Shown: one piece after another, positions 24,601 through 34,325 of the stretch
Layout of the letters: every line of letters starts with the position of its first letter
How positions within the stretch are numbered: the stretch's first letter is position 1
Assembly: GCA_964006375.1 (NCBI GenBank)
Contig: OZ023264.1
Span: 10,674,225-10,738,224, forward strand
Reading direction: 5' to 3'
Source of the DNA: Tillus elongatus
Lineage: Eukaryota > Arthropoda > Insecta > Coleoptera > Cleridae
DNA length: 64,000 bases
Translations under genes and position numbers: made by a program
The notes under the pieces: generated by a model
Seen by the model: the letters and a program-made list of their open reading frames with translations, nothing else
Database searches by the model: none
Told to the model about the DNA's origin: nothing

Positions 24601-25522
24601 TATTTGTTTTATTAACAATTACTGTTCCAAGTACTAACTTACCTTAAGCCAGTACCATTTGGCAATAATTTCCACACCCCATTTCTTAAATATATCACAG
24701 CATAATGTAGCTAAGTTCTGTGGTGAATTGGTACACCAAACTACAACAAGCCCATCCTCATTTAGAATTTTTTCTATAGGTATGTTCTGTAAATCATGAT
24801 TATACAGCATATCATAAGCATTTCCACACTTTTTCCTCTTTCTTCTTATATATTTATTCCACCAAGGTGGATCTAAAAGAATTAAGTCAAATGTGTCATT
24901 AATATGTTTTTCTATGTCTGCAATATCTCGACTAAAAAATTTGCAGTCCCTTGGAAAAATGACCTTGGAACCACAAAATTCTTGCACGATGGATGGACCT
25001 ATATTTCCACCGTTGAATGACCGAGGAATATTATCAGTTGACTTATAAACTAGTTCTGCAGCTTCTAACGCCTCCAAATTTCTGGTTTCAGAGCTATTTC
25101 CAAGTAAATGTAACAAAGATGATGGTCTCAATTCTATTCGGAATTGTTCATACAGTGACTTAACAGTGTCAACCTAAAAAGCATTTTAACATAAAGTATT
25201 AACAAATCTAAAACTATAGACTAGAGTTAATAAAAAAACACCAAATAAAAACCTCTTTTTGAAATTTTTCATATCCATATCTTTCTTGTAAAGTTTCCAA
25301 GTGATCATTGTTTTCATGCTTTCTTTTTAAGTTTATGCTTCTTTCGCTTCTAGTTACTTCTAAACTTGAATTATTGCTTTTATTGCTCTGATATTTATGA
25401 TTAATTTTAAACAGAACTGGTTTAATGTTTACTTTAAAACTATCAAATTCACAATATATTTGATTAATTAACGTCTCATGACAAATATACCACCCAATAT
25501 CAGATGAATATAAGATACTCAT
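18466..25522 (-). CDS. METTL4: METTL4-type N6-adenine methyltransferase (complete, 4 exons)
   Basis: MT-A70 family S-adenosylmethionine-dependent methyltransferase. METTL4 proteins are known to methylate 2'-O-methyladenosine in U2 snRNA, and a DNA 6mA role is debated. Exons on the minus strand are 25,522-25,253, 25,173-24,643, 20,175-20,004 and 18,641-18,466. Spliced, they give one open frame of 382 residues. The N-terminus has GWYICHETLINQI, as in other METTL4 proteins. The catalytic DPPW motif is at 24,862-24,873, followed by NEDGLVVVWCTN. The C-terminal exons give LMSVPSSLHSHKPPL, then CLELFARYLLPGWTSYGLEV, the family signature. Intron 2 is full of LINE, hammerhead repeat and SINE. Intron 3 is almost entirely a mariner. 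The first donor (GTTTTT) is weak but is the only one seen that keeps frame. Confidence 0.92.
18691..19992 (-). mobile_element. mariner-family element inside METTL4 intron 3
   Basis: Complete 1,302-bp element bounded by TA on both sides (18,689-18,690 and 19,993-19,994). The terminal inverted repeats begin ACGGGTGGGCC and continue with a shared TTTGGAATT. The element carries one decayed transposase on the minus strand. Without it the intron would be about 58 bp. Its right end lies 10 bp from the splice donor at 20,003, so splicing tolerates it. Confidence 0.9.
18925..19897 (-). pseudogene. mariner-type transposase, decayed
   Basis: The N-terminal part (19,897-19,463) is open and shows the paired-type DNA-binding domains: QFVKRVCKTGSLLDK, RSTENIAAVAQNV and ISRTSLRRMLHTDLGMNAYK. 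A stop follows FRFVQ, where the family has Trp. Later pieces give FSDEAHFHFED with the first catalytic Asp, WFQQDGTTCH with the second, and NWPPRSCNLTPLDLFLWG. In the last, the expected third Asp is Asn. Frameshifts separate them. The enzyme cannot be active. Confidence 0.85.
20004..20175 (-). CDS. METTL4: METTL4 exon 3
   Basis: Phase 0 in, phase 1 out before GTAAGT. It encodes VTQTGETICEFAEPPRKQPF, a short loop, and KILMSVPSSLHSHKPPL, which belongs to the conserved MT-A70 C-terminal half. Confidence 0.92.
20222..20420 (+). repeat. fragment of SINE-like repeat family 2
   Basis: It shares TTGTTTTCTTCTCTGCAACC, AAGTATTTA and TCTGTATTTAGTATGG-type blocks with the repeat at 57,232-57,650, and a tail with 54,990-55,060. 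No tRNA-like head is present in this copy. Confidence 0.5.
20540..21728 (+). mobile_element. LINE family D copy 2, decayed
   Basis: Plus-strand relative of the RNase H-bearing LINE at 6,826-8,930. Reverse-transcriptase blocks include SFLLRELEKILDGHIRGI, YQTDKSTALAVNNLVEK and [32 protein letters not shown] remnant lies near 21,270, and [20 protein letters not shown] ends it at 21,728. There LINE family A begins. The RNase H part is missing. Many stops. Confidence 0.82.
21732..21766. repeat. 13-bp hairpin at the 5' end of LINE family A
   Basis: TTAGTTAGTCCCC pairs perfectly with GGGGACTAACTAA across a 9-base loop. It marks the junction with the disrupted LINE family D and probably the true 5' end of LINE family A. 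Confidence 0.75.
21733..23533 (+). mobile_element. LINE family A copy 2: 5' UTR, endonuclease and linker
   Basis: The most complete 5' half of this family. The 5' UTR (to about 22,080) contains CCTGTCGTACGAGGCGACTA, a motif I believe recurs near LINE 5' ends in arthropods. The apurinic-type endonuclease domain spans about 22,080-22,700 in shifting frames (LFLTETQI region, GDFNVH-like block, SDHGMV). A long open linker with the start of reverse transcriptase follows (KKASGLDEISAIVLKKCIPEL, FPSNWKTARVQPVPKKG). The sequence stops at 23,533 inside the reverse transcriptase. Confidence 0.85.
22493..23587 (+). CDS. LINE family A open frame: endonuclease end, linker, RT start
   Basis: 364-codon open frame, meaningful from about residue 60 (SDHGMVTASC) to residue 345. 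It covers the last endonuclease motif SDHG, the linker (WFSKSCEKARLEKVKAHK, FNDARNRYVRILSEAKN) and the first reverse-transcriptase blocks (KKASGLDEI, NTGIFPSNWKTARVQPVPKK). The last 15 residues run into unrelated DNA. It is a truncated piece of a retrotransposon polyprotein and has no host role. Confidence 0.75.
   Translation: MARIFKNRSTRESSGGLCSQQFFSQYVSATYLLSSHPNTQLKSLESPSYYTAPLGRSDHGMVTASCTMQPEVTQSSHPRIVWHHNSANWDEMRNYFSSFQWASVCFSHSHPSDISQNATEIIQAGMELFIPRTLKTSSATQKPWFSKSCEKARLEKVKAHKTLLHNPSQENYQAFNDARNRYVRILSEAKNSFNNHIKNKVILSSNGRTLAKSIGNNFCKSTFPPLVSGDEIVSTAMGKAKLFATLIASNSTLNPPPNVQPPTVPNVAHKMTDIIFRTKKVRKMLSSLNTKKASGLDEISAIVLKKCIPELDPVLTRLFQTSYNTGIFPSNWKTARVQPVPKKGSKRFVATTGSVDTSTNVLFT
23534..23959. 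other. METTL4 intron 2, unclassified segment
   Basis: AT-rich DNA separating the truncated LINE from the hammerhead-bearing repeat. Not recognised. Confidence 0.4.
23960..24250 (+). repeat. hammerhead-bearing dispersed repeat (HHR repeat), copy 1
   Basis: About 290 bp matching the two copies at 59.69-60.48 kb. Shared blocks are AATTAGTATGCCGTA, the hammerhead core, AATTGTGGTGAGAATGCAT, GCTGACAATTTACTAAATTG, AACACTTTGTGTTATTTGGA, and TTCCGCAAC followed by GGTGGCGGCACG. A SINE interrupts it at 24,252. No coding potential. Confidence 0.8.
23997..24042 (+). ncRNA. degenerate hammerhead ribozyme motif
   Basis: Helix I CCGTA/TACGG and the core CTGACGA (24,005-24,011) are intact. Helix II has one mismatch (GGTCT against AGAGC), and the GAAA box reads TAAA. 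The changed G makes activity unlikely. Confidence 0.6.
24252..24473 (-). mobile_element. tRNA-derived SINE family 1, copy 1
   Basis: Reverse-oriented copy of the SINE at 43,150-43,476. On the minus strand the A-box region is CAGGGGTAAGAACG and the B box is GAGTTCGATCCC. The shared body includes CATTGTATTTGAGCAAATTG and CATGTGATGTTGGGCACG. Part of the 3' body present in the other copy is deleted here. It was inserted in the HHR repeat. Confidence 0.8.
24643..25173 (-). CDS. METTL4: METTL4 exon 2 (catalytic domain)
   Basis: Exactly 177 codons, phase 0 at both ends, from GTTGAC after TTTTTAG to CTTAAG before GTAAGT. It contains the DPPW catalytic tetrad in FDLILLDPPWWNKYI, QNIPIEKILNEDGLVVVW, and WGVEIIAKWYWLK at the end. 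Confidence 0.93.
25253..25522 (-). CDS. METTL4: METTL4 exon 1
   Basis: 90 codons from ATG at 25,522-25,520. The first residues SILYSSDIGWYICHETLINQ resemble METTL4 N-termini, followed by a basic stretch with LKRKHE. The donor GTTTTT at 25,252 is weak. Using it gives a 79-bp intron and keeps phase 0. Confidence 0.8.
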
Positions 25523-27308
25523 AATTCATAATAGATATTGTCTTGAGAAATGTTTTCCTTTTGCTTTAAAATTTTTTATACGGTTTTAGATATTTATATT
25601 ATGGTTATAATAATAGTAGTTAAAAGTGTAGCTTCGTAGTTTTATTTTTGCTGATCGTTTCGTAGATAAAGTGAGGTAGGTTAGAATAATAATACTGTTA
25701 TAATAATCCATAGAGAAATAGTGCTACAGATTGAATCATAACTTCCAATTAGCTCTGATAGTTTATTCTCCCAGAAAGACATTCTCATAGAATGAATTTA
25801 GGGCCCATGACTTGACCGCGTAAAATTTATATTCATGTACCCATAAACTTTTGAAACGTTATATTAATAGAGTTATTGAAAAAACATCAATTTTCACCAA
25901 ATCACTCCTTATTTATCCCCTTCCCCTGAAGCGGCCAATTCGAAGCGTTCCTTGTCGGGTGCTAACTGGATACCAAATTTGAAGACGATATCTCAATTCG
26001 TTCTAAACTAGACAAGGATTCCTTGTCTATGAAAGGTTCGATAGTTATCGTGGCTACAAACAGACAGACATACATACAGACAACAAAAATTGTCGTTCCC
26101 GAATCATGTTTTATATACGTTTCGACACTTTTTACGTTTAAGTAAAAACATTTTTGTTGCCGATGCGATACTTCCACACGTTGTGACGATGTGAAGGTAA
26201 AAAATGGACTTTAGAGTTTTAGTTATCATCATCTAATTATCTGAAAAATGTAATAAATAACCAAGTTCACTATATACGCTAACGTTGAATAGTTGTGCCA
26301 ATGATTGCGTTCGCTAGTCAGGCAGAGTATCTATTGAAACTCATCTGTTTTCGGTTTCACACAGCGGATCAACAAACGTTACAAAAATGATATTGTGGAG
26401 GTCGATACTTGACGTAAATCCATATCAACTTAAAGAGACAAACAAATTAATTGATTTACACTATAATTTGTTATATTGTAGGTATGACTGCAGAATGTAT
26501 TTGACAAAGCTGAGAACTTCAGCGAAACACACTAACTCTCTGTCGCACTCACAGAGACAAAAAGCTCATTTGTATAATGTTCTAATTTTCATACCCGGTT
26601 TTAGTTTATCCGTAAATTAAAACGATTGCTATCGCTAAGAAGAGTATAAATAACGCAAAAATGGGTACAGTAAATATTGCTGTAAGGTTAATTAGTAAGA
26701 AAAAGACAAAAACTCCTTTTCTCCCCAATTCTTTCTGTTGAAAGTTTGCCTCAACTGCCAACTGCGATTCATTATGGTTCCCTTCCCGTTCAAGGTTACA
26801 TTTACATTACAATGTATTAAATCCTATACACTAAATTATGTCTACTTTGTTCTTTGTTTATATTTGTTACTATTACTATTTACAGCGAATGTTAAGTAGA
26901 CTATTTACTTAATAACCAATCAAATAATCATAGATAAGATAGACAATTAGAAAATCTTAGACACTAATGGTGTCTAAGCAGAAAAACTGTTTGTAGTTCA
27001 AACGCCTGGTAGACCAACAGTCCTAAGAAGAAATCTTGAAGAAATATAATACAAAACACAAAACAAATTGCAAAAAGTGAGGTTGACAATACTATTTATC
27101 ACGTTTTGAGCTTGGATTTGACTTTTCATTTTTTGATTCCTAAATGTTTAATTTTAATGTTCTCACTAAGTAGTGGAAGTAGATTAAGTGTAGAGTAAGT
27201 GTAGAGTACCTAGTAGCTAGTAATCAAAAAAATTATGTATTTGGCTAGTACAGTAAGTGAAAGTTTCGAAGGTAAATTCTGGACCTTCTTGTCGTAATTT
27301 TATAGGGC
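25523..27308. promoter_or_regulatory. shared upstream region of divergent METTL4 and PUS1
   Basis: 1.8 kb between two divergent start codons, so both promoters should lie here. It also contains a copy of dispersed repeat family E (25,720-26,170). A small open frame at 26,387-26,620 has no recognisable product. No TATA or initiator can be assigned safely in such AT-rich DNA. Confidence 0.4.
25720..26170 (+). repeat. dispersed repeat family E, copy 1
   Basis: About 450 bp aligned by eye with 56,441-56,900 on the same strand. Shared are ACATTCTCATAGAATGAATT, TACCCATAAACTTTTGAAAC, TCCTTATTTATCCCCT, AAATTTGAAGACGATATC and a run of CAGACAGACATACATACAGA. No frame or inverted ends were found, so its class is unknown. 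Confidence 0.75.
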
Positions 27309-27357
27309 ATGCTGAAGTTAATTACTAAATCAGTCATAAATTTTTGTACAAAGACTC
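27309..27357 (+). CDS. PUS1: PUS1 exon 1, probable mitochondrial targeting start
   Basis: Encodes MLKLITKSVINFCTKT plus one base before GTAAGT. It joins in frame across a 61-bp intron to the exon at 27,419. It has basic and hydrophobic residues and no acidic ones, as in presequences. Confidence 0.7.
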
Positions 27358-29282
27358 GTAAGTACTTCTCAAGATTTCTTTAGTCCTCTTTTAATGATAT
27401 ACTAATGGTTTCTTCTAGCCTCTAATATTCCTTCGATGAGTCAAGTCAAACATCTCAGAAAAGCAAGGTATGATGGGCGGACTAAGAAACGAAAATGGGA
27501 GGAAAGACGCACAGATAAAGGTGAAGCTTTTGACCTGAAAAGGTCAAAACCAGAGAAGGATGCAGAAAAGGGACCAAATGCGGACAGAATTAAACGAAGG
27601 AAGTTTGCTGTGATTATGGGTTACTCAGGAGTAAATTATTTTGGGATGCAAAGGTAATTTCAATGTTTGGACCATGTTATTACACTTTCGGGAACGGTGC
27701 ACTTAACCATAACTACATATTAACGTGATTATAATAAAATATGGCCTAAAAACAGTTGTACATACCTTAATAAAGTAAAACAATGTGGTATATTTCGTTT
27801 TTAATAGCCTTTCGATGATAAACACAATGAAAACGTTTCGATTTGAACAAAAACGTATATTTTTGCACCTGAGGTTATGACTGTTGTTTCGTTGACATAT
27901 TTCATGCAGATTGGCGTTGTTGTCAGGTCCAGAAAGTCAGGTCGGCAGGAGTGTGTGTAAAAAGCATTTTAGATATTTTATTTCGTTTAATGGCAACACA
28001 CTCTTGGGATTAAATTGCAGATAGGCGGTGTTGTTAGGTCCAGAAAGTCAGGTCAGCAGGATTGTGTGTAAAAAGCATTTTTAGACTTTTATTTCGTTAC
28101 AGTGGCAAAACACTCTTGGAATTAGATATGCAATGTGGCAACGCTGCTGAAAATTGACAGTTCGAAACTTGAAAATGGTGCATTTTTCTGAACTTCATTT
28201 CTCAATTATTCTGTTATTTATGGTTTTTCCGTAAATTTTTTTCATGATTATTAATCGACGTTACGTACTCTTTCTTGTGCTGTGTGCTGTTTTGATACAT
28301 TCCGGGTACGGTTAAGTACACCGTCCCCACACTTTCATTATTATTAAGAGAAAGGTACATTTGCAGGTAACCTCCCGATCGCTTAAATTTTTTTTCAGAA
28401 AGATGTTTAGAACCCCCCTCCCATGCAGAAACCACAAGAAAAATTCCTTGTTCACACGCCTCCAAGAAAGTTACAGGACCAGGAGTGCGGGGTGGGGTAG
28501 AAGATAAAAAGGAAATATGTGCAGAAAATGCAAAGAAAACAGCTTAATAGGACTCAAGCTGCCTTTTTCACATTTTGAAGCCATATCCCCCTTAAACACT
28601 GCCTACGCTGCACAGCACCATTTTTCGCCCCAGGTCCCGTAACTTTCTTGAGAGCTGCTTACAGAAAATGTATCTTGTGGTTAATGCAACAAGGGTGGTT
28701 GAAGACGAGATGCGAAGGAAAACCCCCACGACTAAGCAGCAGCCTCCCCCCCTCCCTTTGTCGCAAGTCAAACACTAGGGGAAGAAAAATCCATGTTACA
28801 ATATAAGTACCCAAGTTTGTACCCCTAAAAGAGAACATATAATAGCAAATACTGTCAAACGATTGAAATTTAAAAGTGAAAGGTAAATTCACACACAATA
28901 CCTTTTTCATCTCAAGCAAATTAGGTAGGTCTGGCCCATGATACAAATAACGAGAGATATGATAATGAGACTCTGTTTTTAGAACTGTCAGGCGCATAGC
29001 GTCATGTGGTCCAATGCAACAATAATATGCTGTCGTACAATGGAGTTTGACGTTTCATCACAACCTCTTAACAAATTACTTATTTTACTAATATTTAAGT
29101 GCATACAGTTGTAATTTGTTAAGATCAGAATACTATACTGTGATTATGTGACATGATCATCAAATCAAGTATATGAATGTTAACGCCCTCTAAATGTCTG
29201 GGAACGTCTTCTCTACTTTTTAAGTTTGTGTATCCCCAATGCTAGTTCAGGGCTCCCCCTAATTATTATACTTGTCTTGTGC

Positions 29283-29355
<73 letters not shown>

Positions 29356-32300
29356 ATATAAAAATGAAAAAGATTAAATTTAGTGTTGCGTTCTATATTA
29401 TCTGAAAAAGACAATATAGGCGACGAAGTAGAATGTAACTTCAACCACATTAAACTGACGTATCGAAACTCTTTGATTGCGAATGACTTTGTTTTAAATG
29501 TATAGTTGGACTTTTCTATAACGTTACTCACCACACGACGTCATAGGAGGGGGCGGGGCATATGTGCAATATCATATCTCTTCTAACTCATTACATCATG
29601 GGTCTGGCCCTTGGGTGCAAATAACCAGGACCTCACCCTATCCTTATTACAAAAACAATGTAGGAGACGAATAATATTCTAACACTAGGTAGAAGGTGAA
29701 GAATGCACCATTTCAGTAAGAAGCCCTTGGAACACTAGCAATTAAGAAGCCTATGACAGCGATATGTGAAGCGTACAAAAATCTGGTACTGGTGCACCAA
29801 TGGTAATGTAATATAGCCCAAACTGCCGGGTCTGGAATAGTCCTGTAAATCCCAGCACAATGGAATCATTGTTAAGGTTACATTGAAGGTTAAAGTATAG
29901 GAGGGAAGAGGTCTCATGGAATAGAACCCTACTGGGAAAGTGTTTAAAAAGTGTGTAATATGTAAAAAAGTTTAAATGTCAATAACTCGGCAAATACAAG
30001 AGAACAAAAGATAAGAATAGTGTCAGCGTGCATGTAAGATACCAAACTCTTATCTATCAGCAGTCGTTTTATCTAAAACTGTTCGGGAGGTTGTCTGCAA
30101 ATTCAAAAGAAATACTGCACAACGTAGGAAAAAGGATTCTTGTTTTTATTTTAATTTTCACTTCAGAAAAAGTTGTAAACTTATTACTATTGACTTCTGA
30201 TTACACTAGATATAGTTGGGTTTCCGATAATGTTTACTCTTGGATATTGTAATACCTTTGAATTGTAGTTGCAGTCATGGCATAAGATTTTGTCTGCAAG
30301 TCTTATGTCGGTGTTATATATATTTTTATTTGAAACCTGTTAATAAATCCTTTTTTTTCCAGGAATCCCCACACAAGAACCATAGAAGAAGAATTTTTTC
30401 AAGCACTGCACAAAACGGAAACTATAAACGACGAATGCTTTAGTCAGGTCCAGAATATGCAGTTTCAAAGAGCTGCTAGGACTGACAAAGGAGTTTCAGC
30501 TGCTCGACAAGTAGTGTCATTAAAACTTCGTAAGTCTTATGTATTCATTAATTTAGAAGGGTTCGTCAATTGAGAAAATTCATAACTTATGCTTGAAATT
30601 TGAAAGTAGTCACCTTCCAAATTTACACATTTAACTAGACATTTTTCTTTTCAGCTGAACAAATTGATTTGGTTAAAATCAATGAACATTTACCCGAAGT
30701 AATAAGAGTATTTGGGGTCAAAAGGGTTACTAAAGGTTTTAATAGCAAGACACAATGTGATGGTAGAACTTATTTCTATATGTTTCCCACAATTGTCTTT
30801 GCACCAGATCTTGATACTGTAAATCAGGAAGAATATAGGGTCGATAAAGATACATTCGAGAAGCTAAATAGAGTGTTAGAAATGTTTGTTGGAACAAAGA
30901 ACTTTCATAACTTCACTGCAAAAAGAAAACCAAATGATCCAAGTTCAACTAGGTATATCAAATCGTTCTTATGTGAGGAACCATTCGTTAGGAAGTGTGT
31001 AGAGTTTGCTGTTATGAAAGTTAGAGGTAAGTATCAATTTTGGATAGTTTTAAGGATATTCCTGCAGTTTAACTCTCCTAGCTTGCCAATAAAGTTCACA
31101 TGTCAAGGTCATGTGTCATGTGTGCACTGTTGCCAGATTTCCAAATGCCCATTTCCCGGCGACTCACCTCCGTGTTTCTCACCCTAAAGACCTGGGTTTG
31201 AGGCCTTTTTATAAGTGAAATTTTCTTTATGCTAAAACCACGTTCATCAGACCAATTGTATATACAGGGTGATTCGCATAAGGAGCGACACAGAGCAGGG
31301 GCATGTAGGGGAACCCAAAATATTGTGATTTAACACAACTTACCCCTATACTAAGTTGCACCACTGAGAAGTTCAGGCCTTCAAAGTGGGGTTTCTAATT
31401 TTGAAAAAAATCAATATCTCAGGTATACATGAACTTAGAAGGACTACATTTGGTATACTTTTTAAGTGTACGAAGAGAAATGATCGACAGTAATAAGTAT
31501 TCAATTGAAGCGTTTTAAAGGGTTGATAAGAGATGATTCACCCTTAAAGTGAGACAGAATTTTTTAACCTATTGGTGGATTCAAAAAATTTATTATTTCA
31601 CTTTATGGGGAATTTAATTCTAAAACTTTTATTAGTCTTCTATTAGGACTATCAATTTTATTCACTAATAATTTATGCAAAAAACAAACATCACTGACAA
31701 TCCTTCTACCACTGAGTAACTGCAAGTGCAGCCGATTCCGCAAATAAGAAAAGTTAAGATCATTTCTCTGCAAGCCCATTCTGTAAGCACCAATTCTTAA
31801 GAATCTATTTTGTATGACCTCAATCTGATTGATATAAATATTGTAATTCGGACTCCAGACTACAGAGTTTAATCATTACCTTCCTCTGTAAAGCACTAGA
31901 GCCCTTGAAGTACACAAAGTCAATGGGAAACTGAGTTCTAGTGAATGTAATGCAGAAACACTTCTCAACATTCAGAGCCAGAAGATTGTCACCACACCAC
32001 CAAGCAAAACGATTTAAGTCTTCCTGTAAAAGTAAAGCGTCCTGTCTGGAACGAACAATCTTGAAAATTTTGATATCATCAGCAAACATCAAAATCTGAC
32101 TATGCTTAAGTGAATGTATGACATCATTGATAAAAAGATTAAAGAGAACTAGTCCACAATGTGAACCCTGAGGAACTCCTGAAGAAACTGTAATACTATC
32201 AGAAATTAAGTTTCTGATCTTTACACTCTGTGACCTACCCGTAAGGAAGCTGCGCACCCAAGACAGAAAATTGGCATTAAAACCCAACAATGCAAGTTTT

Positions 32301-34253
32301 GACAATAATAAGGCGTGATTAATCTTATCAAACGCTTTGGAGAAATCTGTATACACTGAATTAACCTGTAACCTATCCTCCAAAGCTGAGACCAATACAT
32401 TCTGGTAAAGAAGAAGGTTGGTTGTTGTAGATCTTCCTTTAAGAAAACCATGCTGCTGTTCGACGAAAACATGTCTGCATTTCCAAGTTATATGTCTAGA
32501 GACAAAAAAGTCAAGAAGTTTGGGTATCTCTGACTGAATACAAACAGCTCTATAATTTGTAACCAAATGCTTTGGTCGCTGCTTATGAACGGGCATCAAA
32601 TAAGAATGTTTCCAAACATGTGGAAACTCACCAGACAACAAAGACCTGTTAAAGAGAATCCTCAGTGGAATTGCCAAGGTGAAGGCACAAGATTTTAACA
32701 GATGGGAGGGGATTCCATCTGGTCGGTAGTAAGTTTCTCTTTCAAACTACAGATACGATCAATAATATCAGCAGAAGTAACACTAGGCACAGTCATATTT
32801 ACCGACTCACGCAAAAAAGGATCGGGACTGACACTCCCAGCTTGACCCTCATACACAGATGAGAAAAAGCTAGCAAAAAGACCCACCGAATCATGCAAAT
32901 AATCACTCCTAACATCATCATAATACATAGCCTCAGGAAGATCATAAACCTTCCTCAACTTGTTAATATAAGACCAGAAAGAACCCGGATTGTTTTCAAA
33001 ATTATTCTCAGTATAAGCAATAAAATTTCTGTAACAAGTATCACGAAGATTCTTATTTGCTGAGTGTTGTGAAAATGGCCAGGAAGTTTTTATTTAGCGA
33101 ACAAGTTGACATGCTATTAGTCTTCGGTTTCTGTGAAGGAAACTACAGGAGAAGTTTTTAAGAATATCAGAGATGATTTCCTAATCGTGTAATCCCTCAT
33201 AGAGAATCATTTGCCAATGTTGTAACACAGGCTCAAGAAACAGGCAAGTATTTCAGTAACACTCGAGAATGTGCTACTGCAACCATGGCACAAGACGAAG
33301 AACTTATTTTGTATACAATTGAAGATTACACACATATTAGTACTAGAAATCTATCTCGACAAACTGGTATATCGCAAACTTCTGTTCACCGAGTAATAAG
33401 ACGTAATCTACTGCAACCATATCATATCCAAAAAGTGCAAGAATTGTTACCAGAAGATTTGGTTAAACGAGTGATTTTTTGTCAGTATTTTGCATCAAGA
33501 AATTGATTTTCAAAAGAAAATTATTTTACTGACGAAGCTTGTTTCACCCGCAGAGGTATTACAAATGTACATAACTGTCAAGAATATTCTGATGTAAACC
33601 CTCATTCAGTAACTCCTTACCATTTCCAACGTGAGTTTAAAATAAATGTTTGGATCAGTATTATTGATCGGTATTTAATTGGTCCAGTTATTTTACTGAA
33701 TCGATTAAATGGCAAAACTTATTTAGAATTTCTCCGAAAAAATCTCCCGGATCTACTCGACGAGGTGCCTCTACAACTTAGACTGGAACATTGGTTTATG
33801 CACGATGGAGCACCGCCTCATTTCAGTATTGCTCTAAGAGACTATTTAAACCACCAGTATTCAAATAAATGGATTGGAAGAGGAAATAATTGCCCGTAAG
33901 TTGTAACCATCCTAAAATAAACGAAAAGCGTGGTATGTAGTGATTTACCTCAAGTGGATCCAAATCTGGTCGATAGTGAGGTCACTATTGCCTATTAACC
34001 CTACCCTAAAAGTATCTTTCTATCCGATTTATTATTAGCAAGATAAGAATTACTTTATGAGGCTGGAAGATCTTAAAATAGCTCAATACTTCTCTCTTAA
34101 GTCGCTCTGCCTGAAGTCCTACATTTGTTGGATGTCCAGACCAGAGCTCGGTTGTTGCAATTGTTTTAGATATCTCGATATTCAGTTTCAAGAACTGTAA
34201 TTTGTGTGTTCGTCAAATGCAAAAGATTTTGGGTACGAATTACTTTTCAATCA

Positions 34254-34325
<72 letters not shown>

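Noticed and set aside
26387..26620. 77-codon open frame between METTL4 and PUS1
   Set aside because: No recognisable motif and no homologue in the window. The length is compatible with chance.
31150..31215. Possible B box (GGGTTTGAGGCC) suggesting another SINE
   Set aside because: No A box at proper distance and no second copy. Too weak.
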